DNA of 5,838 nt from Thermoflexales bacterium (GTDB lineage Bacteria > Chloroflexota > Anaerolineae > J036 > Brachytrichaceae). Within the stretch, counting starts at the first letter, position 1, and the number at the start of each line of letters is the position of its first letter. This document shows, piece after piece, positions 4,377 through 5,838 of this stretch. The stretch spans positions 1 to 5,838 of the forward strand of contig JAGOCU010000067.1 in NCBI GenBank assembly GCA_017998555.1, written 5' to 3'. Under the pieces are notes generated by a model. The model made no database searches. It had not been told where the DNA came from and saw only the letters and a list, made by a program, of their open reading frames with translations. The position numbers and the translations under genes were made by a program.

Positions 4377-4954
4377 ACGGAACGCTTTTCGGGATGGGTC
4401 TGCCGGAGATCCTGGCCATTGCGGTGCTCACCCTGCTGGTGTTTGGCCCGGATCGGTTGCCTGGGCTGATGCGCAACTTCGGGCGGAGTGTGCGCAAGAT
4501 GCGCGAGGTTTATACCGCCCTCTCGGCCGAGGTTCAGAAAGAGCTCGGGCCGTATGCCAAAGAGATCGATGATGCGACCCGGGACTTGCGCAAGGATATC
4601 AATTCGATTCGCGAAATTACGGATGTGCGCAACTTGATCCCGCCCATCAGCCTGGTCCCGCCTGAGGAGGCACAGGCAGCCGCGCCCGCGCCGCCCACGG
4701 GCCCAACAATTGGCGGGGTTCAAATGGCTACCGTGAATGAAACGCCGATGTCGTTCCCGCCCTTTGATCCACAGCCCGGCCAGCCGGCCTCAGCCGCCGC
4801 CGAGACACAGCAAAGCTCAAGGCCGGCGGATGTCGCCGCAGCGCCACTGGCCAGCCCCGAAGCAGCCACCCCTCCGCCGCTCGAGAACAGCATCGCCCCT
4901 CCCCCGGCGCCCGCGGGCGTCGCCCTGAGTGACGACAATCCATGGAAGAGTTAA
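4373..4954 (+). CDS. tatB: Twin-arginine translocase TatA/TatB-family subunit (TatB-like)
   Basis: This membrane protein of the Tat pathway exports folded proteins with twin-arginine signals. The layout is short N-terminus, one transmembrane helix (about 11-24), the hinge FGP (24-26), the amphipathic helix DRLPGLMRNFGRSVRKMREVYTALSAEV (27-54) and a further charged helical part to about 85. A long Pro/Ala-rich disordered tail (92-193) ends in DDNPWKS. E12 in the membrane start (LPEIL) and the G-P-x-R-L-P hinge resemble TatB more than TatA. TatB-like proteins bind TatC to receive the signal peptide. The TatA/TatB split is not firm outside proteobacteria, and one protein may serve both roles. 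The start at 4373 overlaps the nusB stop by 4 nt with no ribosome site, so coupling is likely. It overlaps tatC by 13 nt. Confidence 0.85.
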   Translation: MNGTLFGMGLPEILAIAVLTLLVFGPDRLPGLMRNFGRSVRKMREVYTALSAEVQKELGPYAKEIDDATRDLRKDINSIREITDVRNLIPPISLVPPEEAQAAAPAPPTGPTIGGVQMATVNETPMSFPPFDPQPGQPASAAAETQQSSRPADVAAAPLASPEAATPPPLENSIAPPPAPAGVALSDDNPWKS

Positions 4955-5721
4955 CCGCCAAATCCATGGACACCCAAGAACCGCAAGAAGAGGCCATGAG
5001 CCTGCTTGACCATCTGCGCGAGCTGCGGGATCGGCTGTTCCGGGCTGTGCTGGCGCTCGTTGTCGGAACCGTGATTGGCTTTGTCCTGGCCGAGCCCGCG
5101 CTGCGCGCCGTTGCCGAGCGCGTCCCCGGCCAGAAATTCTTCGTCATCAATCCGACCGAAGGTCTGACCAACTACTTCATGATTTCGGTCACGATCGGCG
5201 CTGCGCTGGCGATGCCGATGATCCTGTACCAGATCATCGCCTTCATCATGCCCGGTCTGCTGCCGCGCGAGCGGCGCTGGCTCATTATCGGTCTGCCGAT
5301 GGCTTCTGTCCTGTTCATTCTGGGGATGGCATTCTCGTGGTTTCTGTTCCTGCCGAATGCCATCGACTTCTTGTCGAACCTGCTTCCGAGTGTGTTTCAG
5401 GCGCAGTATCGGATCGATGAAACACTCCCGTTCTTTACCAACGTCATTTTCTGGATGGGCGTCGCCTTTGAGATGCCGATCTTCATCTTCCTGCTGGCGA
5501 AGCTGAATGTGATCACGGCGCGGGTGCTGTTGCGGCAGTGGCGCTACGCGATCCTGGTGATTGCCCTTGCGGCGGCGCTGATTACGCCCACGCCGGATCC
5601 GGTGAATATGCTGATCGTAATGGCGCCCCTGATGGTGCTGTATGTGATCAGCATCGGCCTGGCGGCCATCGCCCGCCGAGGCGCGACCACGCCAGCGATG
5701 CTCGATCCCGACGGGAAATAG
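4942..5721 (+). CDS. tatC: Sec-independent protein translocase TatC
   Basis: TatC is the core six-helix inner-membrane receptor for twin-arginine signal peptides. The 259 residues fit the family. HLRELRDRLFRAV (24-36) is the conserved cytosolic start. It is followed by NPTEGLTNYF (70-79), the loop MPGLLPRERR (103-112) with conserved E110 involved in signal recognition, GVAFEMPI (173-180) with E177, and TPTPDPVNM (215-223) before the last helix. Hydrophobic segments lie near 33-50, 77-107, 113-137, 165-186, 202-215 and 221-244. The start is uncertain: ATG 4942 overlaps the tatB end by 13 nt, ATG 4966 has the same AATCCATGGA context, and ATG 4996 (MSLLDHL) has AGAAGAGG just before it and also matches common TatC N-termini. 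The longest form is given. It is co-transcribed with tatB, and the two products act as one complex. Confidence 0.94.
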   Translation: MEELTAKSMDTQEPQEEAMSLLDHLRELRDRLFRAVLALVVGTVIGFVLAEPALRAVAERVPGQKFFVINPTEGLTNYFMISVTIGAALAMPMILYQIIAFIMPGLLPRERRWLIIGLPMASVLFILGMAFSWFLFLPNAIDFLSNLLPSVFQAQYRIDETLPFFTNVIFWMGVAFEMPIFIFLLAKLNVITARVLLRQWRYAILVIALAAALITPTPDPVNMLIVMAPLMVLYVISIGLAAIARRGATTPAMLDPDGK

Positions 5722-5724
5722 GCC

Positions 5725-5838
5725 ATGATCCTTCACCTTGTATCGACCCACGATTGGAATGCGGCCCCGCCCGACCAGCCCTTTACGCCCAAAGCCTACG
5801 CCGCGGATGGCTTCATCCATTGCACCTTTGGCGACGCC
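5725..5838 (+). CDS. DUF952-family protein (5' part, cut by the window end)
   Basis: Only the first 38 residues are present: MILHLVSTHDWNAA, then a proline-rich turn, then YAADGFIHCTFGDA. The M-I-x-H-L/I start, the W at 11 and the G-F-I-H-C motif (29-33) are typical of DUF952, a family of about 110 residues of unknown biochemical function; the histidine and cysteine are the most conserved positions. The ATG follows the tatC stop after 3 nt, so it is probably the last or a late gene of the tat unit. AGG in ATAGGCC gives at best a weak ribosome site. No link with Tat export is known to me. Confidence 0.8.
   Translation, partial: MILHLVSTHDWNAAPPDQPFTPKAYAADGFIHCTFGDA

Noticed and set aside
4951..5820. 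Minus-strand open frame of 289 codons opposite tatC
   Set aside because: tatC on the other strand is certain; the antisense translation is His/Arg/Gln-rich and matches no family.
1..5838. CRISPR array, tRNA, insertion sequence, phage or toxin-antitoxin system
   Set aside because: I saw no regularly spaced direct repeats, no tRNA-like cloverleaf and no transposase, integrase or toxin-like protein on either strand.

Overview
The window is high-GC bacterial DNA. Its gene content and layout fit a Chloroflexota-type organism, possibly Anaerolineae or a related class. This rests on an Asp23-nusB pair next to fatty-acid genes, a TatA/B-TatC pair in the same run, and a secreted beta-helix protein ending in a short LP-x-V-L-R tail like those I recall on Chloroflexota surface proteins. 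No rRNA or marker protein settles the phylum, so this is inference.

Layout. Bases 3-590 (+) are the 3' end of a secreted right-handed beta-helix protein. Bases 603-1145 (-) hold an unrecognised 180-aa protein, convergent with the first gene and 12 nt away. Bases 1146-1483 are a divergent intergenic region with several inverted repeats, a candidate promoter and the leader of rpmF. From 1484 all genes run on the + strand: rpmF (ribosomal protein L32), fabD (malonyl-CoA:ACP transacylase), fabG (3-oxoacyl-ACP reductase), an Asp23/Gls24-family gene, nusB, a tatA/B-family gene, tatC, and the start of a DUF952-family gene cut by the window end.

The + strand run is not one uniform operon. A strong rho-independent-type hairpin separates rpmF from fabD. 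Two hairpins, one of them a 56-bp perfect palindrome, separate fabD from fabG. fabG looks leaderless, with its own -10-like element directly before the ATG. From fabG onward spacing is tight: 6 nt, a GTGA overlap, an ATGA overlap, a 13-nt overlap and a 3-nt gap. This suggests that fabG, asp23, nusB, tatB, tatC and the DUF952 gene are co-transcribed and partly translationally coupled.

The genes are mostly housekeeping: translation (L32), fatty-acid initiation and elongation (FabD loads malonyl groups on ACP, FabG reduces the ketoacyl-ACP), rRNA antitermination (NusB) and export of folded proteins (TatB/TatC). I see no phage, CRISPR, toxin-antitoxin or defence system, and no convincing new multi-gene system. 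The most interesting signals are non-coding: the 56-bp palindrome, the terminator/attenuator architecture around fabD, and the structured rpmF upstream region.
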